Assembly: GCA_013003255.1 (NCBI GenBank)
Contig: JABDJZ010000600.1
Location: 1 to 8,094, forward strand
Source: Rhodothermales bacterium
GTDB lineage: Bacteria > Bacteroidota > Rhodothermia > Rhodothermales > UBA10348
Reading direction: 5' to 3'
DNA length: 8,094 bases
Under the pieces are notes generated by a model. It saw nothing but the letters and a program-made list of their open reading frames with translations. It did not search any database and was not told the origin of the DNA. Positions 1-5,953 of this stretch are shown one piece after another. The translations under genes and the position numbers were made by a program. Numbering within the stretch: the stretch's first letter is position 1; every line of letters begins with the position of its first letter.

Positions 1-1690
1 TCGCTCTCCCGGCCTCCCTCGCGCGCTCGACATACCCCTCGTACTTGAGATCGATCTCGACCAACGAAGCCGTATCAGACGGACCCGGCCCCTGGACAAT
101 CACCTGGTCCCGCACATCCAGGACATCGACCAGGTCCGGCAACGACACTTCGGGACGCAAGGCAATGCGTGAAAGGCGTTCAGGGCGAGGAATTGGGGTT
201 GTACCAACCGTATCCAAATAGCCATTCACCTGCTCCGGGGACACGGCCTTGCCTTCCACCAGGGATCTGCTCCTGGCGATGGCGTCGGCGCGCCTTGTGG
301 CACGCTCGAGGCGTGCGTCCGTGGCCAAACCCAACTTGTGACCAAGCTCCGTCAGTCTCGCATCCGCATTGTCCTGCCTTAGCAGAATGCGGTGCTCAGC
401 TCTGGACGTGAACATGCGGTACGGCTCATCCGTCCCCTTGGCCACCAGGTCATCTATCAAGACGCCGATGTAGGCCTGATCTCTCCGCAGTACGACGGGC
501 TCCTCCCCGCGCACTGACTGGGCAGCATTGATCCCGCCAAGCAGACCCTGGGCCGCCGCCTCCTCATAGCCCGTAGTGCCGTTGATCTGGCCCGCAAAGA
601 AGAGGCCTCGAACAGCCTTGGTTTCAAGCGAGTACCGCAACTGGTGGGGGGGAAAGTAGTCGTACTCAATGGCGTACCCGGGACGCAGCATGTGAACACG
701 TTCAAACCCGGGAATCAGTTTGAGGGCGCGGAATTGAACCTCCTCCGGCAACGATGTCGAGAAGCCGTTCAGATAGATCTCGTTCGTATGCAGACCCTCT
801 GGCTCAACAAACAGTTGGTGCCGGCCACGATCTGAAAACCGCTCGATCTTGTCCTCGATCGATGGGCAGTAGCGCGGCCCTTTACCCTCTATCCTGCCCG
901 CAAACATGGGGCTGCGATCAAACCCCTCTCTCAGAAGGTCATGGACCTCCTCGTTCGTATACGTGAGGTGGCAGCTGATCCTGCTGACCGGAACCGTGTC
1001 CGTCAGGTAGGAGAAGGGACTCGGGTCCACGTCTCCCACCTGCTCCTCCATGGCCGCGTAGTCCAGCGAGCGCCCATCCAGTCTGGGGGGCGTTCCGGTC
1101 TTGAGGCGCCCCGATTCGAAACCGAGTGCGTGCAGCGAACCGGTAATTCCCGTAGAGGCGCGCTCGCCAATGCGCCCACCGCCGAAACGCTTCTCCCCAA
1201 TGTGCACAACCCCATTGAGAAACGTCCCACTGGTGAGTATCACGGCCTTGGCGGTGATCTCCGTTCCGAGTTGAGTCACCACTCCGGACACACGATCCCC
1301 GGACGTCAAGACACCGGTGACCATGTCGGAGCGCATGTGTAGACCTGGCGTGTGGTCCAGCATTTCCCGGACTTTCGCGGCGTAAAGCAGCCGGTCACAC
1401 TGGGCTCTCGGGCTCCACATCGCGGGCCCCTTTCTCCGATTAAGCATCCGGAACTGGATTCCTGCTCCGTCGGTGACCAATCCCATGATGCCGCCCAGCG
1501 CATCGATTTCCCGGGCAATCTGACCCTTGCCGATCCCACCGATCGCGGGATTGCACGACATCTTGCCGATGACATCCAGGTTCATGGATATCAGCAGGGT
1601 CCGGCAGCCCATTCGCGCCGAAGCATGCGCGGCCTCGGAGCCGGCATGCCCACCTCCCACTACAATGATATCGTACTCAGGTGAACTCAT
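1..1690 (-). CDS. mnmG: tRNA uridine-5-carboxymethylaminomethyl modification enzyme MnmG (GidA), 3' end cut off
   Basis: FAD-dependent subunit of the cytoplasmic MnmE-MnmG complex, which with MnmE and methylene-tetrahydrofolate installs the (carboxymethyl)aminomethyl group on wobble U34 of tRNAs reading split codon boxes. I translated the minus-strand frame: 563 codons are open to the left window edge, so roughly 60-70 C-terminal residues are missing compared with the usual ~620-630. Visible features: the dinucleotide-binding motif GGGHAGSEAA at residues 12-21; SCNPAIGGIGKG at 45-56 with Cys46; GPRYCPSIEDK at 271-281 with Cys275; and INGTTGYEEAAAQGLL at 369-384. Cys46 and Cys275 align with the two functional cysteines of the E. 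coli enzyme (C47, C277). The last visible residues (IDLKYEGYVERAREAG) match the start of the C-terminal helical domain that binds MnmE. The ATG overlaps the mnmE stop (ATGA, 1687-1690), so translation is probably coupled. No Shine-Dalgarno is visible. Identity is very secure. Confidence 0.98.
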   Translation of the reverse strand, partial: MSSPEYDIIVVGGGHAGSEAAHASARMGCRTLLISMNLDVIGKMSCNPAIGGIGKGQIAREIDALGGIMGLVTDGAGIQFRMLNRRKGPAMWSPRAQCDRLLYAAKVREMLDHTPGLHMRSDMVTGVLTSGDRVSGVVTQLGTEITAKAVILTSGTFLNGVVHIGEKRFGGGRIGERASTGITGSLHALGFESGRLKTGTPPRLDGRSLDYAAMEEQVGDVDPSPFSYLTDTVPVSRISCHLTYTNEEVHDLLREGFDRSPMFAGRIEGKGPRYCPSIEDKIERFSDRGRHQLFVEPEGLHTNEIYLNGFSTSLPEEVQFRALKLIPGFERVHMLRPGYAIEYDYFPPHQLRYSLETKAVRGLFFAGQINGTTGYEEAAAQGLLGGINAAQSVRGEEPVVLRRDQAYIGVLIDDLVAKGTDEPYRMFTSRAEHRILLRQDNADARLTELGHKLGLATDARLERATRRADAIARSRSLVEGKAVSPEQVNGYLDTVGTTPIPRPERLSRIALRPEVSLPDLVDVLDVRDQVIVQGPGPSDTASLVEIDLKYEGYVERAREAGRA

Positions 1691-3132
1691 TTACCGATGC
1701 AAAACCGTCCGAAGATCTCAGAGAGCACATCCTCGTTGGTGATCTCTCCCGTGATAGACCCGATGGCATTAAGAGCTGACCGAAGTTCGAGGGAAATGAG
1801 TTCCCCCCCGCTACCGGAAGCTACGTGATGCTGGGCCGCAGAGATGGCCTGCGACGCGTTGAGCAAGTGGCGCCTATGTCGCTCATTGATCATCCCGTCA
1901 GATTGAGAGTAGTCTCGGAGTTCCGAGGGAATTGCCTCCCGGATTCCTGCCAGGAGCGCTTCCAGTTCTTCCGGGTTTTCTTGAGCCCGGGCAGCAGAGA
2001 GGGAAACAGGCACCAAGGATGCAATAACGGCTTTATAGCCGTCGTCACGCACTACTTCACGAGCCAATCCGCGTTTTTGCCCAAAATCAGCCGTAAAACC
2101 GGCCGTTAGCAGATCGGCCTTGTTGGCTACAATAACGCCCTTTTTGGTGCTTTCCCGGCCCATTTTCCGATTCAGGGCCTGAATCTCCGTCTCGCTGAGA
2201 CCCTCCAGAGAATCGTAGACGTATATGAGTACGTCTGCCGACGCTATCAGAGCCTCTGTTCGCCGGACTCCATCCGCCTCAATTTCGTCTTCAGTCACTC
2301 GAAGTCCGGCAGTGTCAACGAGCTTTAGTAGCAGGCCATCCAGCTCAAACTCACATTCGACAAAGTCGCGGGTTGTCCCCGGGGTACTGCTTACGATTAC
2401 CCGGTCATGACCAACCAGTGCATTCAGCAAGGTGGACTTCCCTGCGTTGGGTCGTCCAGCAATGACAACGGTCAATCCGTCGCGCCACTTGTCAGCGAGC
2501 TGCGCCGAGGCAAGCAATTCCTGGACTGTCCCTTCGGCATCCGACAAGAGACTCGTGAGTTCCGTCCGATCGGCAAATTCCAGATCCTCCTCTCCGAAAT
2601 CCAACTCGAGCTCCACCAGTCCGCAGGTACGCAGGAGGTTCTCCCTGAGCGTGGCCAGCCTGTTCTTCAACCTGCCACGCAGTTGCCTGACCGAGACGCT
2701 GTGCGCCGCAGCCGACCTGGCGTGGATCAAGTCCATGATCCCTTCGGCCTGCTCGAGGTCCAGCTTCCCGTTGATGAACGATCGCCGCGTAAACTCACCC
2801 GGCTCAGCGGGTTCTGCACCTGCATCAAAGAGAGCTCGAAGTACCGCACTTGGCGCTGCGTCTCCCCCATGGCAGGTCAACTCGACAACGTCTTCGCCCG
2901 TTGAGGAGCGCGGTCCCCTGAACACGGTGGCCACAACTTCATCCAGGACTTGGCCTGCCGAACCAACCGCGCGGCCGAACCACACGGAGCGTTCCGGCGC
3001 CGACGTAAGATCAAACCCCTTGAAGACTTCCGAGGCGATTCTCAACGCTTCGGGTCCGGAAACCCGGACGATGGCCAGAGCGGCTTCCCCACGGGCAGTC
3101 GCGATGGCGGCGATGGTGGTGCCGCCGCCCAT
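1687..3132 (-). CDS. mnmE: tRNA modification GTPase MnmE (TrmE)
   Basis: K+-stimulated GTPase partner of MnmG in wobble-uridine modification; the two act as a complex in the cytoplasm. The length, 481 residues, is slightly above the usual ~450-460. N-terminal folate-binding domain at ~1-120 begins TTIAAIATARGEAALAIVRV and includes GEFTRRSFINGKLDLEQAE at 112-130. The central helical domain carries an inserted G domain: G1 GRPNAGKS 226-233, G2 GTTRD 252-256, G3 DTAG 273-276, G4 NKAD 337-340, and a probable G5 SLSA 377-380. The extreme C-terminus is FCIGK, with the invariant catalytic-region Cys at 478. All signature motifs are intact. The start ATG directly follows the yidC stop TAG with no spacer, and the gene ends by overlapping mnmG by 4 nt, which indicates co-translation in one operon. 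The ELELDFGEEDLEF stretch (173-185) resembles Bacteroidota/Rhodothermota versions. Identity is certain. Confidence 0.99.
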   Translation of the reverse strand: MGGGTTIAAIATARGEAALAIVRVSGPEALRIASEVFKGFDLTSAPERSVWFGRAVGSAGQVLDEVVATVFRGPRSSTGEDVVELTCHGGDAAPSAVLRALFDAGAEPAEPGEFTRRSFINGKLDLEQAEGIMDLIHARSAAAHSVSVRQLRGRLKNRLATLRENLLRTCGLVELELDFGEEDLEFADRTELTSLLSDAEGTVQELLASAQLADKWRDGLTVVIAGRPNAGKSTLLNALVGHDRVIVSSTPGTTRDFVECEFELDGLLLKLVDTAGLRVTEDEIEADGVRRTEALIASADVLIYVYDSLEGLSETEIQALNRKMGRESTKKGVIVANKADLLTAGFTADFGQKRGLAREVVRDDGYKAVIASLVPVSLSAARAQENPEELEALLAGIREAIPSELRDYSQSDGMINERHRRHLLNASQAISAAQHHVASGSGGELISLELRSALNAIGSITGEITNEDVLSEIFGRFCIGK

Positions 3133-4926
3133 CTAGCGCTTCTTTCGGCCGGAGCTCCGGCCCCGCTTCTTGCCACCGGAACCCTTCTTGGCGGTCTTCG
3201 CCGGAGCCATTTCCTCAGGATGAGCCTCGAGGTTTCGGTTGATCCACTTCTGCTGGGCTGCCGACAACACGTTGTAGCACAGGTAGTAGAGGTTGAGCCC
3301 CGCCGCCAGTCGATTGAAGATCACGAAGATCATTACCGGGAAGACGTACATGAACATCTTCGCCTGCGCATTCGAGGATGGGGTCGCCTGGAGGCGCATC
3401 TGAACTACCATCGAGAGGCCCATCAAGACCGTAAACCCACTGACAAAGTCACCGTAAAGCGGGATTGTAAACGGCAGGCTCAGGATGACGTCCGGCGCAG
3501 ACAGGTCGTGGGCCCAAAGGAATCCCTGTTGTCGAATCTCAATGGCCTGAGGCAGGAACTGCCACAGCGCAATGATGATCGGGTACTGGAGCAACATCGG
3601 CAGGCAACCCCCAATGGGATTGACTCCCGTCTCCTTGTACATCTTCATCATGGCCTCCTGCTGCTTCGGGGGCGAGTCGGGATACTTGGCCTTGATGGCC
3701 TCCATCCGGGGCTGCAGCTGGCGCATCTTGGCCATGCTGGTGAAGGATGACTTGGTCAGCGGATAGACCAGCAGCTTGACCAGTATCGAGAAGATGATAA
3801 TGACCAGGCCATAGTTCGGTATGAACGTGGCCAGGAAGTAGAACACGGGCGCGAAGAAGTACTTCGCCAACGGCCGGGTGATGGTGGCGAAGAAGGACCA
3901 CCCAAAGTCCACCATGTCATACAGGTCCGCATCGTACTGACGGATCCTGGACAGCTCCATCGGCCCCAGGTACAGGCGGAAACCGTCCGACTCTACCGGC
4001 GGCGGCATGGCCAGACTGGCGATGTAAGCCAGACGGACATCAGGATCCGAGAGCTCTCCAACCCGCTCGGCAATCAACTCCGCACCGCGGCCCGCCTGAT
4101 TCGGCAGCATCACAGCCGCGAAGTACTTGCCCTTGACGGCCACCCAATCCACATCTCCGCGAAGCGAGTTCTCGTCGTAGCTCTCATCGAGGACCTTGGC
4201 AAACTCCACCTCGCCGCCACTCTTTGCGAACGCACCCGTCGAGCGGATCTCATTGTCGCGATCCTTTTCTGTAAAGGGAATCGCGCCATACCAGATCAAC
4301 TCGTAGCCGGCCGGCGTGAGGAAGCTGTTGGTGCCCTCCATGGCCAGGTCAAAACCAACGTCGTACGAGTCAGGCTTGAACGTGTAGATCTTGGATATCG
4401 ACCCAGATCCGATGGCCGTCTTCATCGTGACCGTGACGGCCGCGTCCCCCACGGTGATCTCATCCCGTGAAACATCCGCGTCGAAGTAGAAACTGCGAGT
4501 GTCGTAGACACGGTTGGAGGGCGTGGTGAACACCATACCGAGCGCCCCATCCTGCTCCGGGTCTACCAGCTGAACCAGCGTGGAATCGACGGCATCCCGA
4601 AACTCGGACAATTCGAAAGACACGATGGTGCCTCCCTTCGTAGAGAGGACCGCGGTGTACAGGTCGTTGGAGATGCGGATGGTCCGCTCCGTGCCGACCG
4701 ACGCACCGGCAATCGTAGAGTCACTGGCCAATTCGTCGACCGACCTCAGCCCTTCCTGGCCAATTGGCTCCGGTGTCTCCTCGAACTCCTCGGGCTCCAC
4801 AACGACCGCCGTGCTGTCTGTACCTCCTGGCGGCGGCGGCGGTTGAATCGGCGGTGCCAGCCAGGTCAGCCAGACCACCATGATCAACGCGATCAGAATC
4901 GTAGCGGTTACAACGTTGCGATCCAC
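3133..4926 (-). CDS. yidC: Membrane protein insertase YidC (Oxa1 family), long Gram-negative form
   Basis: Inserts and folds inner-membrane proteins, alone or with SecYEG. 597 residues. TM1 at ~6-24 is followed by a proline-rich linker (five prolines at 29-33) and a large periplasmic domain (~40-340). The conserved insertase core follows: TM2 ~370-390, cytoplasmic helical hairpin ~391-435 (SFTSMAKMRQLQPRMEAIKAKYP, in part), TM3 ~438-458 after NPIGGCLPMLLQYP, TM4 ~493-511, TM5 ~524-538 and TM6 ~541-558 (GLNLYYLCYNVLS). The position of the conserved groove Arg (R366 in E. coli, before YPLTK) is Lys384 here, a substitution I associate with Bacteroidota. The last 21 residues are rich in Lys/Arg/Gly/Ser (11 basic residues among the last 27), a likely ribosome-binding tail. 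The start is GTG, chosen because MDRN plus TM1 is the family-typical beginning; no ATG fits. It lies 7 nt after the rnpA stop, with no Shine-Dalgarno seen. Its stop abuts the mnmE start. Confidence 0.98.
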   Translation of the reverse strand: MDRNVVTATILIALIMVVWLTWLAPPIQPPPPPGGTDSTAVVVEPEEFEETPEPIGQEGLRSVDELASDSTIAGASVGTERTIRISNDLYTAVLSTKGGTIVSFELSEFRDAVDSTLVQLVDPEQDGALGMVFTTPSNRVYDTRSFYFDADVSRDEITVGDAAVTVTMKTAIGSGSISKIYTFKPDSYDVGFDLAMEGTNSFLTPAGYELIWYGAIPFTEKDRDNEIRSTGAFAKSGGEVEFAKVLDESYDENSLRGDVDWVAVKGKYFAAVMLPNQAGRGAELIAERVGELSDPDVRLAYIASLAMPPPVESDGFRLYLGPMELSRIRQYDADLYDMVDFGWSFFATITRPLAKYFFAPVFYFLATFIPNYGLVIIIFSILVKLLVYPLTKSSFTSMAKMRQLQPRMEAIKAKYPDSPPKQQEAMMKMYKETGVNPIGGCLPMLLQYPIIIALWQFLPQAIEIRQQGFLWAHDLSAPDVILSLPFTIPLYGDFVSGFTVLMGLSMVVQMRLQATPSSNAQAKMFMYVFPVMIFVIFNRLAAGLNLYYLCYNVLSAAQQKWINRNLEAHPEEMAPAKTAKKGSGGKKRGRSSGRKKR

Positions 4927-4933
4927 GGGATAG

Positions 4934-5371
4934 TCAGTTTGGTGGGGTCTCCGGCTGGAGGGATTCGTGAAGTCGGCGGGTCAGCACCGGAATGGCCTGG
5001 GATAACTCCCGCTGAAGCACTTTACCGTAGGACCGACGCGCCGGGGGGCCGTCCAGAACCATTACGATGACGGCGCGATCATGAGGCAAATCATCGAGAC
5101 CTCCCTCCAGGAGCGGCAACGCTTCCTGCCGGAAGGCCTCCAGCAACTGACGTCTTCGACGGTTTCGCCGGACACCCCGAAGGTCTCGACCGGTAGCCAC
5201 GCCCGCCTGTACGCGAACCCCGGAGGGCAGTTGCGAGACCGGGATCAGGCGCGCCGCGAGCGTTGCTCCGCCTGCCCGCGTTCGACACAACCCTGAATCT
5301 CCTCGCCGGAACAGCTGCCTGATCAGGGGCCTCCGCTTGAGACGGAGCTTCCTTGGCAAATGGAGGGACAC
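4934..5371 (-). CDS. rnpA: Ribonuclease P protein component
   Basis: Small basic protein that binds the RNase P RNA and aids 5' leader removal from precursor tRNAs. 145 residues, a little longer than the usual ~110-130. The N-terminal segment RLKRRPLIRQLFRRG (10-24) matches the family's opening helix. The signature RNR region is GVRRNRRRRQLLEAFR (66-81), with Arg69-Asn70-Arg71. The middle (~30-60) is divergent, and the C-terminal ~20 residues are a family-variable extension. Position between rpmH and yidC is the classical one and supports the call. The start is GTG at 5371-5369: it gives the normal short lead before the first conserved helix, and no ATG is near. A perfect 8-bp GC-rich hairpin sits where a ribosome-binding site should be (see 5380-5398). 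The rnpA stop lies 7 nt before the yidC GTG, and no yidD intervenes. Confidence 0.93.
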   Translation of the reverse strand: MSLHLPRKLRLKRRPLIRQLFRRGDSGLCRTRAGGATLAARLIPVSQLPSGVRVQAGVATGRDLRGVRRNRRRRQLLEAFRQEALPLLEGGLDDLPHDRAVIVMVLDGPPARRSYGKVLQRELSQAIPVLTRRLHESLQPETPPN

Positions 5372-5379
5372 GGGGTTCG

Positions 5380-5398
5380 CTGCCGGCGAGGCCGGCAG
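5380..5398 (-). promoter_or_regulatory. GC-rich hairpin between rpmH and rnpA, covering the rnpA ribosome-binding region
   Basis: Seen directly: on the minus strand CTGCCGGC, loop CTC, GCCGGCAG, a perfect 8-bp stem with a 3-nt loop. It begins 1 nt after the rpmH stop and ends 8 nt before the rnpA GTG. No U-run follows, so it does not look like a standard intrinsic terminator. Its placement suggests a role in setting rnpA translation relative to rpmH, or in mRNA processing or stability between the two. That role is inference. Such a short palindrome can also arise by chance in GC-rich DNA, though the exact placement is suggestive. Confidence 0.45.
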
Positions 5399-5399
5399 T

Positions 5400-5555
5400 C
5401 TACTTGGTGCTCCGCGTGTCGCTAACGGTCAGTGCCTTGCGACCCTTGGCACGACGACGAGCGAGCACTTTCCGCCCGTTCTTGGAGGCCATGCGCGAGC
5501 GGAATCCGTGCTTGTTGGCACGCTTGCGTCGGCTAGGCTGGTACGTAGGTTTCAT
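5400..5555 (-). CDS. rpmH: 50S ribosomal protein L34
   Basis: Very small basic protein of the large ribosomal subunit. I read 51 codons plus TAG from the ATG at 5555-5553. The protein begins MKPTYQPSRRKRANKHGFR (1-19) and continues SRMASKNGRKVLARRRAKGR (20-39), the near-invariant L34 body. The usual length is 44-50, and the C-terminus here has a short extra tail (KALTVSDTRSTK). It is the first gene of the rpmH-rnpA-yidC-mnmE-mnmG cluster and reads away from the tRNA genes. Upstream there is no strong Shine-Dalgarno, only a weak GCAGAG 4 nt before the start. dnaA, which flanks rpmH in many bacteria, is not present on the other side here. Confidence 0.97.
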   Translation of the reverse strand: MKPTYQPSRRKRANKHGFRSRMASKNGRKVLARRRAKGRKALTVSDTRSTK

Positions 5556-5605
5556 TACTCTGCGATCTCAGTGGGATAAGTGCCGCCAGAAAACGGCATA
5601 GAAGG

Positions 5606-5636
5606 AAAAGATAAGGCCTTTTTCCCTACCTACAAC
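5606..5636 (-). promoter_or_regulatory. Possible promoter of the rpmH operon (Bacteroidota-like)
   Basis: On the minus strand GTTG (5636-5633), a 19-nt spacer and TATCTTTT (5613-5606) resemble the Bacteroidota housekeeping pattern TTTG ... TAnnTTTG. The downstream edge lies 50 nt before the rpmH ATG. A competing sigma70-style reading is TTGTCA (5651-5646), 17 nt, TAGGGA (5628-5623), whose -10 is poor. Some promoter must lie in this divergent gap because rpmH and the tRNAs are transcribed in opposite directions. Which element is used cannot be told from sequence alone. Confidence 0.3.
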
Positions 5637-5644
5637 GCGTCTGG

Positions 5645-5674
5645 TTGACAATACTGTGAAAGCCGACCTATTTT
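5645..5674 (+). promoter_or_regulatory. Sigma70-like promoter of the tRNA-Gly/tRNA-Val genes
   Basis: Perfect -35 TTGACA (5645-5650), an 18-nt spacer, then TATTTT (5669-5674) as a -10 with four of six consensus bases. Transcription would start around 5680-5683, only a few bases before the tRNA-Gly 5' end at 5685. This short leader and a G/C-rich stretch just after the -10 (GCAGGCTCG) are usual for stable-RNA promoters. The -35 overlaps a TTGTCA on the opposite strand that could serve rpmH. Confidence 0.6.
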
Positions 5675-5684
5675 AGCAGGCTCG

Positions 5685-5757
5685 GCGGGAATAGCTCAGC
5701 TGGTAGAGCATCAGCTTCCCAAGCTGAGGGTCGCGGGTTCGAGTCCCGTTTCCCGCT
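5685..5757 (+). tRNA. tRNA-Gly, anticodon CCC
   Basis: Full cloverleaf of 73 nt: acceptor GCGGGAA pairs with TTCCCGC (7 bp); D stem GCTC/GAGC; anticodon stem TCAGC/GCTGA with loop TTCCCAA, giving anticodon CCC at 5718-5720 (reads GGG); 5-nt variable loop GGGTC; T stem GCGGG/CCCGT (one G-T pair) with loop TTCGAGT; discriminator T at 5757. The following bases are CAG, so CCA is not encoded and must be added by the CCA-adding enzyme. The closely similar loop and acceptor of the known bacterial Gly-CCC tRNA support the identity. It lies directly behind the promoter at 5645-5674. The 67-nt spacer to the next tRNA shows no gene. Confidence 0.97.
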
Positions 5758-5824
5758 CAGAGGCCTCAACGGCCCTGATCAACGCATCCCCTTCCATCGG
5801 GTTGCACAGCATGGTCCCACATCC

Positions 5825-5898
5825 GGGCGGTTAGCTCAGCTGGTTAGAGCACCTGCCTTACAAGCAGGGGGTCACTGGTTCGAATCCAGTACCGCCCA
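5825..5898 (+). tRNA. tRNA-Val, anticodon TAC
   Basis: Full cloverleaf of 74 nt: acceptor GGGCGGT/ACCGCCC (7 bp); D stem GCTC/GAGC with a 9-nt D loop AGCTGGTTA; anticodon stem CCTGC/GCAGG with loop CTTACAA, anticodon TAC at 5859-5861 (reads GTA and probably other Val codons); variable loop GGGTC; T stem ACTGG/CCAGT with loop TTCGAAT; discriminator A at 5898. CCA is not encoded (CAT follows). It is probably co-transcribed with tRNA-Gly from the promoter at 5645-5674, since the 67-nt spacer has no obvious terminator or second promoter. Confidence 0.98.
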
Positions 5899-5913
5899 CA
5901 TCAGGTCTTCGAC

Positions 5914-5948
5914 TGCGCGAAAGCGCACGTCTGCGCTCGGTGAGCGCA
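5914..5948. terminator. Tandem hairpins between convergent tRNA-Val and kinase genes (possible bidirectional terminator)
   Basis: Seen directly: TGCGC-GAAA-GCGCA (5914-5927, GNRA-type loop on the plus strand) and TGCGCTC-GGT-GAGCGCA (5932-5948, perfect 7-bp stem). They lie 15 nt after tRNA-Val and 5 nt beyond the kinase stop, in a convergent gap, where a transcript end is expected for both strands. Neither strand has a U-tract after the stems, so this is not a classic intrinsic terminator. It could be a weak or Rho-assisted end, or a 3' processing structure. Confidence 0.4.
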
Positions 5949-5953
5949 AGAAC

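Noticed and set aside
2432..3750. Long plus-strand open frames (e.g. 2432-3136 and 2950-3750) opposite mnmE and yidC
   Set aside because: They are antisense to certain genes, have no recognisable domain or start signal, and show low-complexity composition expected from the reverse strand of GC-rich coding DNA.
5081..5296. Plus-strand open frame opposite rnpA that might replace the rnpA call
   Set aside because: The minus frame has the RnpA opening helix and the RNR motif, and the rpmH-rnpA-yidC order supports it. The plus frame shows nothing recognisable.
5568..5580. Possible DnaA box (GTGGGATAA) near rpmH, since rpmH often lies by dnaA/oriC
   Set aside because: It has three mismatches to TGTGGATAA, no cluster of further boxes is present, and dnaA is not adjacent. 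There is not enough support for an origin.
5581..5598. Hairpin TGCCG-N8-CGGCA in the rpmH leader as an L34 autoregulatory element
   Set aside because: A 5-bp stem with an 8-nt loop is easily met by chance, and no known L34 leader motif is recognised.
5758..5824. Spacer between the two tRNA genes as a third small RNA or attachment site
   Set aside because: There is no cloverleaf, no promoter, and only a 4-bp GGCC palindrome. No tRNA 3'-end repeat that would mark an integrated element is seen.
5685..5898. Idea that the two tRNAs are substrates placed next to their modifying enzymes MnmE/MnmG
   Set aside because: tRNA-Gly(CCC) has C34, not U34, and tRNA-Val(TAC) belongs to a four-codon box whose U34 normally gets another modification. 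They also have their own promoter on the opposite strand.
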